Shown one piece after another: positions 11,640 to 22,979 of a DNA stretch of 64,000 bases. The position numbers and the translations under genes were made by a program. Under the pieces are notes generated by a model. The model saw only the letters and a program-made list of their open reading frames with translations, did no database searches and had not been told where the DNA came from. How positions within the stretch are numbered: position 1 is the stretch's first letter; every line of letters begins with the position of its first letter. This DNA is from Actinomucor elegans (lineage: Eukaryota; Mucoromycota; Mucoromycetes; Mucorales; Mucoraceae): positions 2,480,001 to 2,544,000 of the forward strand of contig JAMSLZ010000005.1 of NCBI GenBank assembly GCA_026027325.1, read 5' to 3'.

Positions 11640-12720
11640 CAGCTCAGGAATTTGGCCCAATATAAGCCGTTGATCTCCGTCAAATGTCACATCTGGTAAA
11701 GTTATTCATAATGAGCTTCTACATTTATCAAAAAAAAGCTTTTTTATTGTAATACAATTAATATTTTTTGCCTACTATGTAGTAATTATATAACCAAATT
11801 ATATGTACTTTACATAGACTCATATAATGATTTACATATCAGTCAAGAGATCTAGGTCCAATGTCACATCAGATTAGTATTCCATGCTCAGAATGACTAG
11901 CTGTATCTGCTAAAACTTCATTTTAGTTTCAATTTGTTTATTAAAATGAAAGAAATGTGGATATTAGCTAATTTATAATTATCATTAGGCTACATGCTCT
12001 TCTCTTTTGGTTTTCAAATATCTCTCTGCTTGCTAGCTTAAAAATGGTCTGTTTACAGATCCATTCTTATCAGTCCAACAATGGTTAGTTTAACCACTAC
12101 CTTACAAAATGAACTATAGTCTCATGTTCTGTGTGTAATTCTATTCCTATTGTCCCTTTTTATTTTCATGTATAAAAGACGGAAAATTAATAGATATATT
12201 CATTTTGTCTCAATTGTGTAAAGGCGACGATAATTGATGCAGCAGATCATTCTGATCATGAACTATGCTCGTCCAATGTAACATTAGATTAAGATTGAAT
12301 CAGAGTCAGCTTAGATCTTATGTATGAATCTAACTAGATAAACAGCACAAATACCTTCAAAATGAAGTTTAGCTACTAAAAGAACTAAAAAAATGTAGCT
12401 GCTGTTTCCAGGCATGAACTACTAACCGGACGCAACATTTGGTTGGGATCGTTTAGAGATCTTGATCAATTAGATTTAGATTACATAGAATGCATCTGAT
12501 GATAAGTAATGTTTAACTTGAAGTAATGTAACTATTGCGATTACTATTTAACTAACATACAACACATGTTTCTTATCTTAGGAATGTACTGTAACACACC
12601 AACAATTCATGCCATCTAGATCAAAATGATCAAGATCTCTAACCGATCCTAACCAAATGTTGCATCCATTTAGTAGCTCAAGTTCAGAAACAGCTGTTAA
12701 ATCTGATAAAGTCTACATAT
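11640..12720. repeat. Field of diverged dispersed-repeat copies
   Basis: Copies with the core AATGTCACATCTGATTA (variable) occur at 11681-11697, 11860-11876 and about 12272-12290. A minus-strand-type copy lies around 12405-12481 and its inverse around 12608-12700. Phrases flanking the core, such as AGATCTCTCGATC before it and GCATCTATTAAAGCT after it, also recur. The first two cores are about 180 bp apart. No gene is seen from 11511 to 13277; the small ORF at 12936-13154 is featureless and not called. Confidence 0.7.
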
Positions 12721-13277
12721 TAGCCTAATCTGATCACTATTAAGCGACATGCTCTCGCATTAGATAATTTATATAGTTTTAGCGCAATCAGATTTGACTG
12801 GCGTCAAGTTAATTCCCGAAACTTGTTTGACTTATGACGTTTTCGTGACGGTGCCTGAGATTTGTAGTACTAGAATTGACCGAAAACCTTTCAATCAAGA
12901 ACTAATTTCTGTATAAACAAGTTTCATGTGGAAGTGTGCCGGATTATAACGGGAGAAGAAGCCGTTTGAAACTGGGCCCCAATTGTGTTTCTAGGAAAGC
13001 GAAAACGCGTTTCCGGATATATGACACGAGTGTGCAAATCTGCTTAATGTACATGCGTAGTTCTTTTCAATTTAAATATATGCACAATAAGGTTGCTATT
13101 ATGCACAATCTTTATGCTCGAGTTTCTTCCCAAGTTTGGTGTGAATTAGTATAAAACTGACTAGAGCCAATCAATTTCATTGCATAAAGTACTTGCTACA
13201 CCCAGCTTATTTGTTGGAAAAACTAGGGTGATTTTTATTTCTTTCTTTCTTTTCCCACACAATACACAAATACCGTT

Positions 13278-14705
13278 ATGTCTTCTATTATTGATCCTAC
13301 CAACAGCCATAATCTTTTAAGTGAAAATAACACTATTAAAGAAGAAGCAAATGAACAACAAGAAGATCTGTCCAGTGAGAATTTGTCCGCAAACTTGCGA
13401 AACTGTTCTATTTCATCCGCTGGCAGTATCGATATCCATGGTCAATCTGTGAGTCCCAATATCCTCGTGGCCCTTTTGGATCGACCCGGAGAAATGAGAG
13501 GACTCGCGTCGGGTAACCCTCATTTCTATGAGGCTCTTGAACATTATATCGTAGAAACTCAAGGAAATCATGCTTGGCAAAAGTTTCAAGACATCCTATA
13601 CAAGCCTCGCGAAAAACTGCCAGATCGTGCATGGATGAACCAAATCACTCATTATCTAAGCCATAATCATGTCTTTCTCACGAAATTTAAAGAAAGTGTT
13701 GGCTATGAAGATGAAGAAGATACACTTCCTACCAATAATTATACAACTGCTACTACCGGCGCTCCATTTAGTCATTCTTATAAGCTTACCTCGTCACAAA
13801 GTACAGGATCAATTGGTACCACCGGCAGCGGTGGTGGTGGACGTCGTAGAAGCCGAAGGTTATCCAGTATGAGTTTAGGTGATGCTTTAGACTTTAATGA
13901 AGAAGATACAATCCTTGTTGAGGACGCACCAGCTGTGCCAGAAGGCATGTTTGCTACTGAAGATCAGTTTTACCATCAATATCACCAACAGCAACAGCAG
14001 CAACAGCAACAGCCTAATGGAGGGTTCGGTAGACGACGTAGGTCATCTTATCACTCTATTCAATCAGAACCTCACCCAACATTTGTTGAATCCAAGATTG
14101 ATGAAGTAGATGAAGCTAATATTGAAGTTGAGGCACAGCCAGAGGAAGAAGAAAGCGACCATTTGGCCGACCTTTTAGATAGTAGTGATGATGATGATGA
14201 TGATGTAAATGATATAAACGATGTTCGTAATATGAGGGACCGGGCCAAAGACATTGGAGCTGGTACTTCGACACCAGCTGGCAGGGAGAGTAGCTCGCGT
14301 GGCTATACCGATATGGACTTGCTTAAGCTAAGAGACTATCCGAATTTTCAAGCCAATTTGCCCAAGACGCATGCTTCTTTCTTCCGTAAAGCTAAACAAC
14401 TTTTGTCAATCGCGCCATCGTCGCGACGTTTCTCTGCTACTATTCGCCGCAACTCGATTTTGGAAGATGCTATGCCGCCCAGCCCAGTTACTGAACTGGA
14501 TGAACCCAGGTTTCAAACCTGCTCTGAGAATGAAGAGGAACATGAGGATGGTGGCAATTTGGTTCGCCTAATTTGCAGTACTCGTAGACAGCAGCCTGAT
14601 GATATTGCTTGGTTAAATGGGGTAATGGAGGCTCTGGCTGGCTGGCCTGAACTTGTTGATCGTTTACATGATATTATTCATGAATCCCTGGAGGATCAAA
14701 AGTAG
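13278..14705 (+). CDS. Acidic orphan protein with repeated helical motifs
   Basis: Single exon, 475 residues, ATG at 13278. The N-terminal third has a helical stretch with LVALLDRPGEMRGLASG, then HAWQKFQDILYKPREKLPDR and AWMNQITHYLSHNHVFLTKF. The middle is disordered: Gly/Ser patch, basic GRRRSRRLSS, poly-Q near residues 238-246, and a run of Asp (DSSDDDDDD). The C-terminus returns to helix: LKLRDYPNFQANLPKTHASF and DDIAWLNGVMEALAGWPELV. The segments around W in REKLPDRAWMNQI and RRQQPDDIAWLNGV look like diverged copies of one motif. RRFSATIRRNSIL resembles kinase sites of the R-x-x-S type. No catalytic motif, signal peptide or membrane segment is seen. Function unknown; a regulatory or scaffold role is only a guess. 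An AATAAA lies at 14735-14740. Confidence 0.85.
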   Translation: MSSIIDPTNSHNLLSENNTIKEEANEQQEDLSSENLSANLRNCSISSAGSIDIHGQSVSPNILVALLDRPGEMRGLASGNPHFYEALEHYIVETQGNHAWQKFQDILYKPREKLPDRAWMNQITHYLSHNHVFLTKFKESVGYEDEEDTLPTNNYTTATTGAPFSHSYKLTSSQSTGSIGTTGSGGGGRRRSRRLSSMSLGDALDFNEEDTILVEDAPAVPEGMFATEDQFYHQYHQQQQQQQQQPNGGFGRRRRSSYHSIQSEPHPTFVESKIDEVDEANIEVEAQPEEEESDHLADLLDSSDDDDDDVNDINDVRNMRDRAKDIGAGTSTPAGRESSSRGYTDMDLLKLRDYPNFQANLPKTHASFFRKAKQLLSIAPSSRRFSATIRRNSILEDAMPPSPVTELDEPRFQTCSENEEEHEDGGNLVRLICSTRRQQPDDIAWLNGVMEALAGWPELVDRLHDIIHESLEDQK

Positions 14706-15014
14706 CCATTACTGTTTTGCACTAATAGCTTCAAAATAAAGTGGATATATTGTTTATTATATTGTAGACAATGTATTTCTTTCATTGTATCAAAGTTGAA
14801 GTTTCATATCTTATTGTTTTTTGCTTATTTTTTTCATGGTTTTTCACTTTGGTTGGAACAAAAAAGGGCGGGGGTAAAGGATCATATCTGGCTGGTATAT
14901 GAGTTAGTATGGCTTTTGTTGCGCTTTCAATATTATAACAAAAGGTGAGTGTATAACGGAAAGAGGACATAAAAGAGGTGGAGAGGAATATATAAAGAAT
15001 AAATAGTAAATCAT
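14706..15014. other. Convergent 3' ends
   Basis: This 309-bp gap lies between the stop of the plus-strand acidic protein gene and the stop of the minus-strand kinesin gene. It holds a polyadenylation-like AATAAA at 14735-14740 and nothing else of note. Confidence 0.6.
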
Positions 15015-18000
15015 CTATCTTGAGCCCATGAAACCAGGAATCCAAGAATTACGCTTATCACGTTTTTCAGTAGGTGATGTAGGTGAGTTTTCACCATTTT
15101 CAACAACTGCTCCTCCACCACGAAGAGGTTTAGCTACGCGACCAAAGTTCAAGGCCATGGAGGTTTGAGACTTTTGCGATCTAGCTTGCTCAAGACGTTC
15201 ACGAACAGCTTGAAGTTGAGCTTCAAACTTTTGGTTCTGGTTGATCAGCTTCTCTTGTGCATCTTGCAAGAGCGATTCGAGACTTTGGATACGTTCATTA
15301 CGAGCAATAAGCTTGCGCTCCGCAAGAGCGACTTCCTTCTTCAAAGAAGAGTTTTGCTCTACAAGCTAATAATAAAAAAATCAGTATGTCTTTCTTCAAT
15401 CAAACACTATAACGAACCTGTTTCTGAACATTGGTTAATTGTTCCAAGTTACGTTCCAAGAAAGCCATCTTCTTTTGTTGGGCCTTGTTATTACTTGCTC
15501 TCAGAACATTATTGTACTGTTCACGAGTTTCATCCAAAGACATTTCGAGTTCAACCACCTTCTCGCAACGGGTTTGGAGATCACGCATCAAGGCTTTCTT
15601 CATAGTCTCAAAGTCGGCTAACTCTTTTGCCATGCTCTTGCGCATGCGCTCCAATTCCTTTTCACGTTCAGACAAGTCACCGTCTTGAGCTTGAGCAGGC
15701 TGATCAGATAAAGCGTTCTGAAGCTGATCATTAGCATCCTTGAGATCAGATAAAGAGGCTGTAAGCTTATGGAGATTTTCATTCTTTGAGGCAATCTCTT
15801 GCTTGAGGTCTTCAATCTCTTTTTGTTGAAGCTCTTTCTTGGTAGCATATTGTGCTTCCAATTTTGTCTAGAGAACACTATTAAAGTAAAGTCAATCAAG
15901 TAAAAGATTGGATGGCATACCTTGAGGGTAGAGATGGTTTCTTCCATATCTGCATTCTTTTGAGCAGCAACTTCTTCTTCAGCAATTGTCTTATCAAGAA
16001 GCTCTTCGTATTCTTGTTCAAGGTTACCAAATCTAGTATCAAGCTCGACCTTCTTCTTCTCAAGCAATTCCTTTTCTTGGGTAAGGTCTTGAATAGTCTT
16101 GGTATGCTGATCCAAAAGGATCTTGGATTCAGCAAGATCACGACGAAGAGCAACCAGATCTTCCAAACTCAAAGAACCGTGGCCTTCGTTTTCAATCTTG
16201 TTAAGAGAGTCGCGAATTTGACGTTCTTTCTCATTGATTTCACCCTATACAGTCAATGAGCTATAGATACAAATAAACATGAAAATCACTTACAGATGGA
16301 TCCAACTTAAACATAATTTGGGCCAACTTTTGAGCCTTCTTTTTTTCTTTTTCATTATCTGAGCTATCCTTGTGAGCAAGACGCACTTCTTGCAGGTTCT
16401 TTTTGAGCTCTTCCAACTCGGCAATCAATTCCTGATTAGCTTCCTTGAGAGAATCTACATTGATAGCATTCTCTTTACTCTCATAAGAGATCTTCTGAAG
16501 CTGCAATCTAAGCTCGCTTAATTCAGATGTCATTTGCTGATTCTCTTTAGTGACAATAGCTTCTTGTTCCTTATAGTAGCCCATCTCTTCTTTTAATGAT
16601 TCCAATAGCTTTTCGCGATTAGCAAGTTCGGTTTCCTTTTCAGCAATTTGATCCATAAGTTCATTTTCACGTTTCAACAGCTCCTCACGTTCATCTTTTT
16701 CTAACACGACTGAGGGAGTCGTAGGACGTGAAGCATCTTCTGCAACTGAAGAAGCTCTGAAATTAGATGCAGGAGGTAATGCAGAAAAATCACCCTTTGT
16801 GATCTTGTCCATAGATACCCATTTATCTTCTGGTAAAGTATTACCACCACGCCAAACAGAAACTTCACCTTCAAGAGCAGCAATGTATGCTTGGAATGTG
16901 ATGGTCTCTGATTTGACTTTCTTTAACAGAGCCTTGAGTTCAGCAGGAGATAGATCAGCATTGACTTTAGCCTTGTTTTTGATGGATTTGGCTCTCATAC
17001 CAAATCTCAGTGTAGAAATGGTTTCCGCCTCGTTATAAGAGGATGGGGAACAGTTGATAATCAAAGTAGTACGTGAGTTACCACCAAGAGATTCTTGCAA
17101 GATACGTGTCAGCTTGGAATCACGATAGGGAATATGGCTAGACTATATTGTTTGAAAGACTGTTAGTTTCAGTGAGCTAACTGATATATCCTTCATACCT
17201 TTCCATCTGTCAAAGAGTTAATAACCATACCCAGAGCTGTCAATGACTTATTGATTTTTTTGGCTTCTTCAAGTGTTTGACCAGAGGCACCAGTTTTTCC
17301 TACCTATAATCCATTTGTATGAGCATATGCTGATGTCACAAGACAGTAGATATTCACCTTTTCTGAACCAGCCAAATCAACCAAGTATAGTTTACCACTC
17401 TTTGCAGCACCCGTATCTAGATTCTTTTGTGTGATGGTAATAACCACTATAGAATGTGATCGAGAACTTTCGGCATTCATGTCTATATCCTGATAAGTCA
17501 ACGCGTCCTTTCAAGTGATAGAAAAATACATACTTGTATAAGCTACTACACGATTGCTACTACCATTCTTCATAGCTTGGTACACTTCATCCGTATTGGC
17601 TACATAGATTTCATATAGATCTTTAACATAAACACCACGCGTTTTATCTTCGTGAATAGCCAGATTATCACTGGAAGCTATACAAAGATATCAATAAAAA
17701 ATTCTATCATTGACTTTTTCATAATCTTACGATGAAATAAATCTCGAACTTTTTCCATATAAATCTCCATATAAGATACTTTTACAGTAAATTCAATGTT
17801 GCTCGGCGCGTCGTTGATACTTGTAAAGATTTGTTCAATAATACGAGGAATGATACCCTTTGTGTTCTCATCATCAATATCAGCACCCTATCACTAGACG
17901 TTAATTGCGAAACATCAAAGAGGAGATTCAATTTTTTTTACCATCATAGTGAAAGTTTTACCAGAACCGGTTTGACCATAAGCAAACACGGTACCGTTAT

Positions 18001-18451
18001 AACCAGCAGTGACATCTATTACAGAGGTCTCAGTGACACAAAAAAACGTTTAATTTTGTTTCTTTCTTACCATCTACGATGCTTTTGATAGAGTATTCAA
18101 ATACATCCTTTTGAGGTGTGTTCATTCCAAACACTTTATCAAAGGCAAAATTACTTGTAGTCTCGCCCTGAATTTCATTTGTTAGTCTCGGAAACCAAAA
18201 AATTTCATTGGTTCTTAGGCAAAGTCAGTCCCGGTTGCTAGGCTGTCATAACAACCGAGATTTCTCGGCTGCTAGACAGTCATGACAGACGAAAAAGCGG
18301 ATCGCGATTGCCAATCTGTGATTTATTTTACCTTTAATTGTACATTGGTTCCTTCATCATCAATTGAAATAATAGGAACACCGCCCTCTCTGTTTTCCAA
18401 GGAGTTTTGTGGACGGAAACGACACACAACTTTGATGTTGTTTCCAGACAT
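15015..18451 (-). CDS. Kinesin-1 heavy chain (conventional kinesin)
   Basis: About eleven exons from ATG at 18449-18451 to TAG at 15015-15017. The motor domain is N-terminal: [11 protein letters not shown]-loop [16 protein letters not shown], switch [11 protein letters not shown], switch [10 protein letters not shown] joined across an intron to [20 protein letters not shown], then [18 protein letters not shown] and the neck-side NKAKVN. A long coiled-coil stalk follows (16300-15100), and a tail ending [11 protein letters not shown]. This order and the tail match fungal conventional kinesins, which carry vesicles towards microtubule plus ends and support hyphal tip growth. Fungal kinesin-1 works without light chains. 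Several intron-exon joins were checked by frame, for example ACA-A|AC-ATG giving TNMNAESS. Intron 1 (18168-18331, 164 nt) is longer than the others and contains internal repeats. Confidence 0.93.
18190..18300. repeat. Direct repeats and hairpin in kinesin intron 1
   Basis: Two imperfect direct copies, CGGTTGCTAGGCTGTCATAA near 18233 and CGGCTGCTAGACAGTCATGA near 18267, flank a perfect small palindrome CCGAGATTTCTCGG. The other introns of this gene are 50-60 nt and lack such structure. This looks like a small insertion inside the intron. Confidence 0.6.
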
Positions 18452-18659
18452 TATATTATGATATACTAGATTACAATACTAAACACAAAAAAATACAGCT
18501 GTTGAAAGAAGAAGAAAAAGTGAAAAGAAAGAGAAAAAGAAAAAGAGCGGAAGAGCGGGCCTGAAAACGCGAAAAACAGGCACATTTATACAGAAAGGGT
18601 TACTCAAACTGTGACATGTATTATAGTACCAACTAATGCATTACTTGGTCGTTTATTGA

Positions 18660-19827
18660 TCATGTGTTATTCTTATTTACAAAGTCTTCTCTTATACAAC
18701 CACCAGGCAATAAGAACCTGTACTTTTCTGCATTATTTAATAAAGACGATGGCAATCCTACGCCTGACATCGTAGGTTCAATAGCTCCTATCTTTTGTAT
18801 CATGTCTTTATAGGTATATGATTCCGGAGGCATATCAAAGATATCTGTACCATCACAGATAGTCTTTTGAATCCTATCAGGTTCCAACAGTTCCTTATAT
18901 CGGACTCGATCAGAATGAGAGTAACTCTTCATTTTGAATTGAAACTCTTGGATTGTACGAAAACAGAAAGAACAGTGCCAGCCTGCATCAAATATCAGTA
19001 TATGTACACATGTCTAGCGTACATTACATACCCGCATCCGATAACAAGTTTTCAGTGATTTGACCATGACTATAAAACGTCTCTCCCGCAGTATATCGTA
19101 CGATATGAGCTCTCCAAGAAGCAGTGTCTAAAAAGAATTCAAAAGAAAACATGTAGTTTCTAAGCTGTAAATGTAAGGTTTCTGGTACACCTTGGCACTG
19201 CTTCAGCACTAGTAGGGTCTTTGCTCTGATGATTTCATCTACATCCGACATCAATACCATATCTCCTGTCTTGACTCCAGCATCGACCAGTGCTTGATTC
19301 ATTGCCTCCCGCATTTTGCCTTCATTATAAAACGGTCCTTCTCCAGGCGGTAGTTCATACTGGTTAATCATGACATGATGAATCTTGGAAGCGGCAAACT
19401 CGAACTGAACTTTATGGTCATTGAATGTAAGCTCCTTGGGTTTTCCAGTAAACGTTGCATTTGATTCTAATATCACAAATTTGTCAACGACGTCCCACAG
19501 TTCTCTGATACGCACTTCCAATAGATCTAGCTCTACACTGAATATGATGGCGTCGTATACTTTGGTCTCGTCAGTAGTTTGGTCCTTTAGCTTCCAACCA
19601 TGGAGTCGACACAAATCTTCCATAGGAACGTCCTCGGCATAGAAATGTGGGAGAATCTTGAACTCGTTTGGGTTTTTATCCCAAAACGGCCGGGTATAGT
19701 ATCCCAGATCAGTAACTAGAGTAGGCTGCAGGCTTACCAGACATAGTAGACTAGCTATTATCAAGGCTACAATTATCAACATGCGTATAAAACGCTTTCT
19801 CAAGAGAAATGCAATGCTGTTGATCAT
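18660..19827 (-). CDS. GT17 N-acetylglucosaminyltransferase (GnT-III-like)
   Basis: Two exons (19032-19827 and 18660-18982) around a 49-nt intron give about 371 residues. Residues 14-36 form one hydrophobic segment after a basic RKRFIR, typical of a type II Golgi membrane protein. The lumenal part has GT17 signatures: YDAIIFSVELDLLEVRIREL, VDKFVILESNATFTGKPK, MVLMSDVDEI (the DVD being the likely metal/nucleotide-sugar site), HLQLRNYMFSFEF, and GWHCSFCFRT after the intron. The family includes animal beta-1,4-mannosyl-glycoprotein beta-1,4-N-acetylglucosaminyltransferase (MGAT3), which adds bisecting GlcNAc to N-glycans. Many fungi carry GT17 members whose acceptor is not established, so the precise substrate here is unknown. 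Confidence 0.88.
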
Positions 19828-22800
19828 TTTTTGTAAATATTTATATCACTGAGCTACGTGTATATAGCACTGCTGGGATGCAGTTGATCGTTCCTTCTTG
19901 CAGTAGAAATATAGAGTTGTCGATGCAGATTTGATGCAAAGAACTTGATCTATAGGTTATACTAGTAGTATTAAAAAGAAAAAAGGTAGAAAGAGCACAA
20001 AAAATCAGGTGCAAACTCGAAGAAAAGGAGCAAATCTAGGAGTAATACTCCAAATCATTGGATAACATTATGAATCGCACGAGTTTTTTTTTAGTATACA
20101 TTTTTTCTATGAACGGTAAAAATGCTTAGCAGTACTACATTTACCTGATTTGAAGAAACTCAGACCCTCTTCTGAAATGATAAGATCGATGTATAATTTA
20201 AGGATATTCACCATTATAAGCAAAGCATTTATATTATATCCAGCGTCAATAATCTTTTTGTATCAAAAATAGCCCTATATACCTAACAAAAGATGCCAAA
20301 AGATGCCAAGAGGACTGTGTTTCAATCACCTCCAGTGCTACTGTAACCAGCAAACTTTTCATCTGTCCTAATTGTTATAATACTACATATATTTAAAGGT
20401 CCATTTTAGAGTTCTGTTCTTGACTTAAATCTCAGGATGACTGATCCCACATTTTGATATCTGTTACAGTACGTCTATCTATAATACAAAATTAGCCTTG
20501 CCAAAATTTCGTACCCAAAGAATGTTAATAAAATTAACAAAGTGATTGATTGCGCCGCAAACAATGTTAATACTTCTTTTGATTCTGGGACCTATTATAG
20601 TTGACTTATTCTATCAAGTCCAAATATATCAACGCCCTAATGAAGTTAGTACGTTGTTGTTGGTTGATATAATGCGAGGCCTAATGATTTCAATTTAATA
20701 AGCAAACATATATATATACATATAGTAACTATATTGTAGAAGAGAGGATCCAGATATTTCTGTTTTTACTATAGGTATTGAGATGTTTCCTGAGATGTTC
20801 ATAATTAGTTGGGTACGTGTTTAATTAACGAGACAGAAAACAAGAGAGATTTATTCTACCACTGCCAGCCTTCTGTTATTAATAGGCTGGGTAGTGGTTA
20901 CATAGAGTAAATATAACTAGTCACGATTACACAAGTTAACTATTCAGATACACTTCTATTACTATTCTATGTAAAGTAGTTATGTCCATTACAGGTATGT
21001 TTTCAAAAGATGGAGGTATATGGGTGTATATAAATGAAATGGGTTAGAGCACTAATGTTCGTTTTCGCTTTTACGCAAACTCTCTAAAAGCATCCTTAGA
21101 GCTATAATAGATCCAGTGGTTTGTTCTGAACTTAAGGTACTAATAGGATACAACCATAGAGCGAGATCGGTCAAGAAAATCATTGATCATTAAGTTTAGA
21201 TTATATGAAATTCGCGTATTATACAACCAATTAGTAAAATCGGATACAGTCATAGTAATTATATCAAATAGTCACCAAAGTGAAAGTAATACCTTCTTCT
21301 GGATGTCTACTAGACATCAGATGCGACATTATAATGAAAGCAATCGAGAAATATCATATTAAAAAGGGTCCAATTTCTGGAAATCCCGATAGTACGGCCC
21401 TCGGGGCCCAAATTTTCAGACACCTCTCTCCTTTTCTTTTAGAGTTTAATTGTCTCTTTTTAAGGCATAATATATTAATAGTATGAATTTATGTTACTTG
21501 AAAATATAGAGTCGGATTTTTTGTGAATTTATTTTAATATGAAAAACAAGTACTATTGCTATATTTCCAAAAGATTTAAAAATCAGCATTTTGTAACAAA
21601 AATCTCTGTGAAATAAAATAAATATCGTCTCATTGGATGCGAGCTAAAGTTTTTCTCAATCTCTGTTATTCCCCCCCTTTTTTTTGCTTATTGACAGTGG
21701 GTTGCTATCAAAGCTTATGTGAAAATATTTGACGATCGTAGGTGAGCCTAAAATTGTTTAGAAAAACACCGACAGCCAATGAAAATGAGAGAACTTTTGT
21801 GGTGATAAGTTTTTTTGCAATACTTTTTCCACTATATTAGGGATATTTAAAAGTATGATCATAGTTTAATGGTATTTTCTATATTATACATTGGAGCTTT
21901 TATGGTTAACAAAGCTAACAGGTAGAAGGGAGGAAAATTCAAAAAGTTCAAGTAAATTTAGACTAGGTATCAGATTTTTAGAGTAGTAATGTCCTTTGGG
22001 TGGCATAGATTTTGGACAATCTCAGTCAACTGTCATATTTATCTAGCTATTCTTGTTCAAAATGTGTCGACGCTTCTGATATAATACTTCTGTAAACAGT
22101 ATTGCTTTTGCTACTTTTAATAAGCTATTTACATTCTGCCAATTTATATATTCTTCATTTATCTAATAGCCCTGCTTTTTTTTTTTCGCCTAATCAAAAT
22201 CGTTTGGTTCTCTCGAGGGGCGATGTAGAAGACATATTTATAAAACTTAGCTAAGCCATGGATAGTAAGAATAGCTGATTTCTGGTGAAAGCTACCACCA
22301 AACGAGGCTATCAGTAAATTAAATAACGCTAAACCAAAAACCACTGTCTCTATCTTTCAGTTCATTTGCCTCTGCAGTTTATTCGTTAAAAGACATACCT
22401 TAAATAGTGAATAGAAACCATATATCCATTATCAGATCCTCTTTAGTGTGACATCAACTCGGAGCTTACTTCTTTTCCCAGGGCAGCATATCATTCTTAA
22501 CCCAACTTATATATAACACTTGCTTTTAATTCAATATTCTTTAAACTGGTTGACGAATAGCTGATAAAGGACAATCTATGTTGAAATTCATTTAAAAGCG
22601 CACTATTATAGTAGCCAATTCATTTTCAGCGGTCATTGCACACCTTGGATCCACGACACTCATTTCTGATCAATGAATATAGTGGAACAAAGAATACGTA
22701 TATTGTATACGTAATCTGGAAGTATTGATAATGCAATCTTCTTTTTTTGAATTGAATTGAACCCGGGCTTCCCATTAAAAGTGGAGGGACCTCGCAGAAA

Positions 22801-22979
22801 TGATACAGATCAACAATCAAATTCTGTTGCACAGACATTTAGAAACGATAACACCGCACAGTTAATATATGTTATGATTGGTCTTTGATCCCATAAGCTC
22901 ATTCTTGTATTTAATTATATAATTTAATAACTCGTTCCCCTTTTTCTCTTTTTGCCTTTTCATATTTCTTCTTCAATCA
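19828..22979. other. Long AT-rich intergenic region
   Basis: No gene is supported over about 3.1 kb. It holds homopolymer runs, and near 22140-22330 and 22630-22840 short featureless minus-strand ORFs. A GC-richer patch near 21395-21420 (CCCTCGGGGCCC) stands out against the background, but I see no matching inverted terminal partner. A T-arm-like string near 22755-22775 on the minus strand lacks the rest of a tRNA. Confidence 0.5.

Noticed and set aside
12936..13154. 72-codon ORF upstream of the acidic orphan gene
   Set aside because: Featureless and out of frame with the downstream gene; probably 5' region.
22740..22800. tRNA-like string on the minus strand (GCCCGGGTTCAATTC and a CTTTTAA loop)
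   Set aside because: The T-stem does not close, and no D-arm or acceptor stem could be paired.
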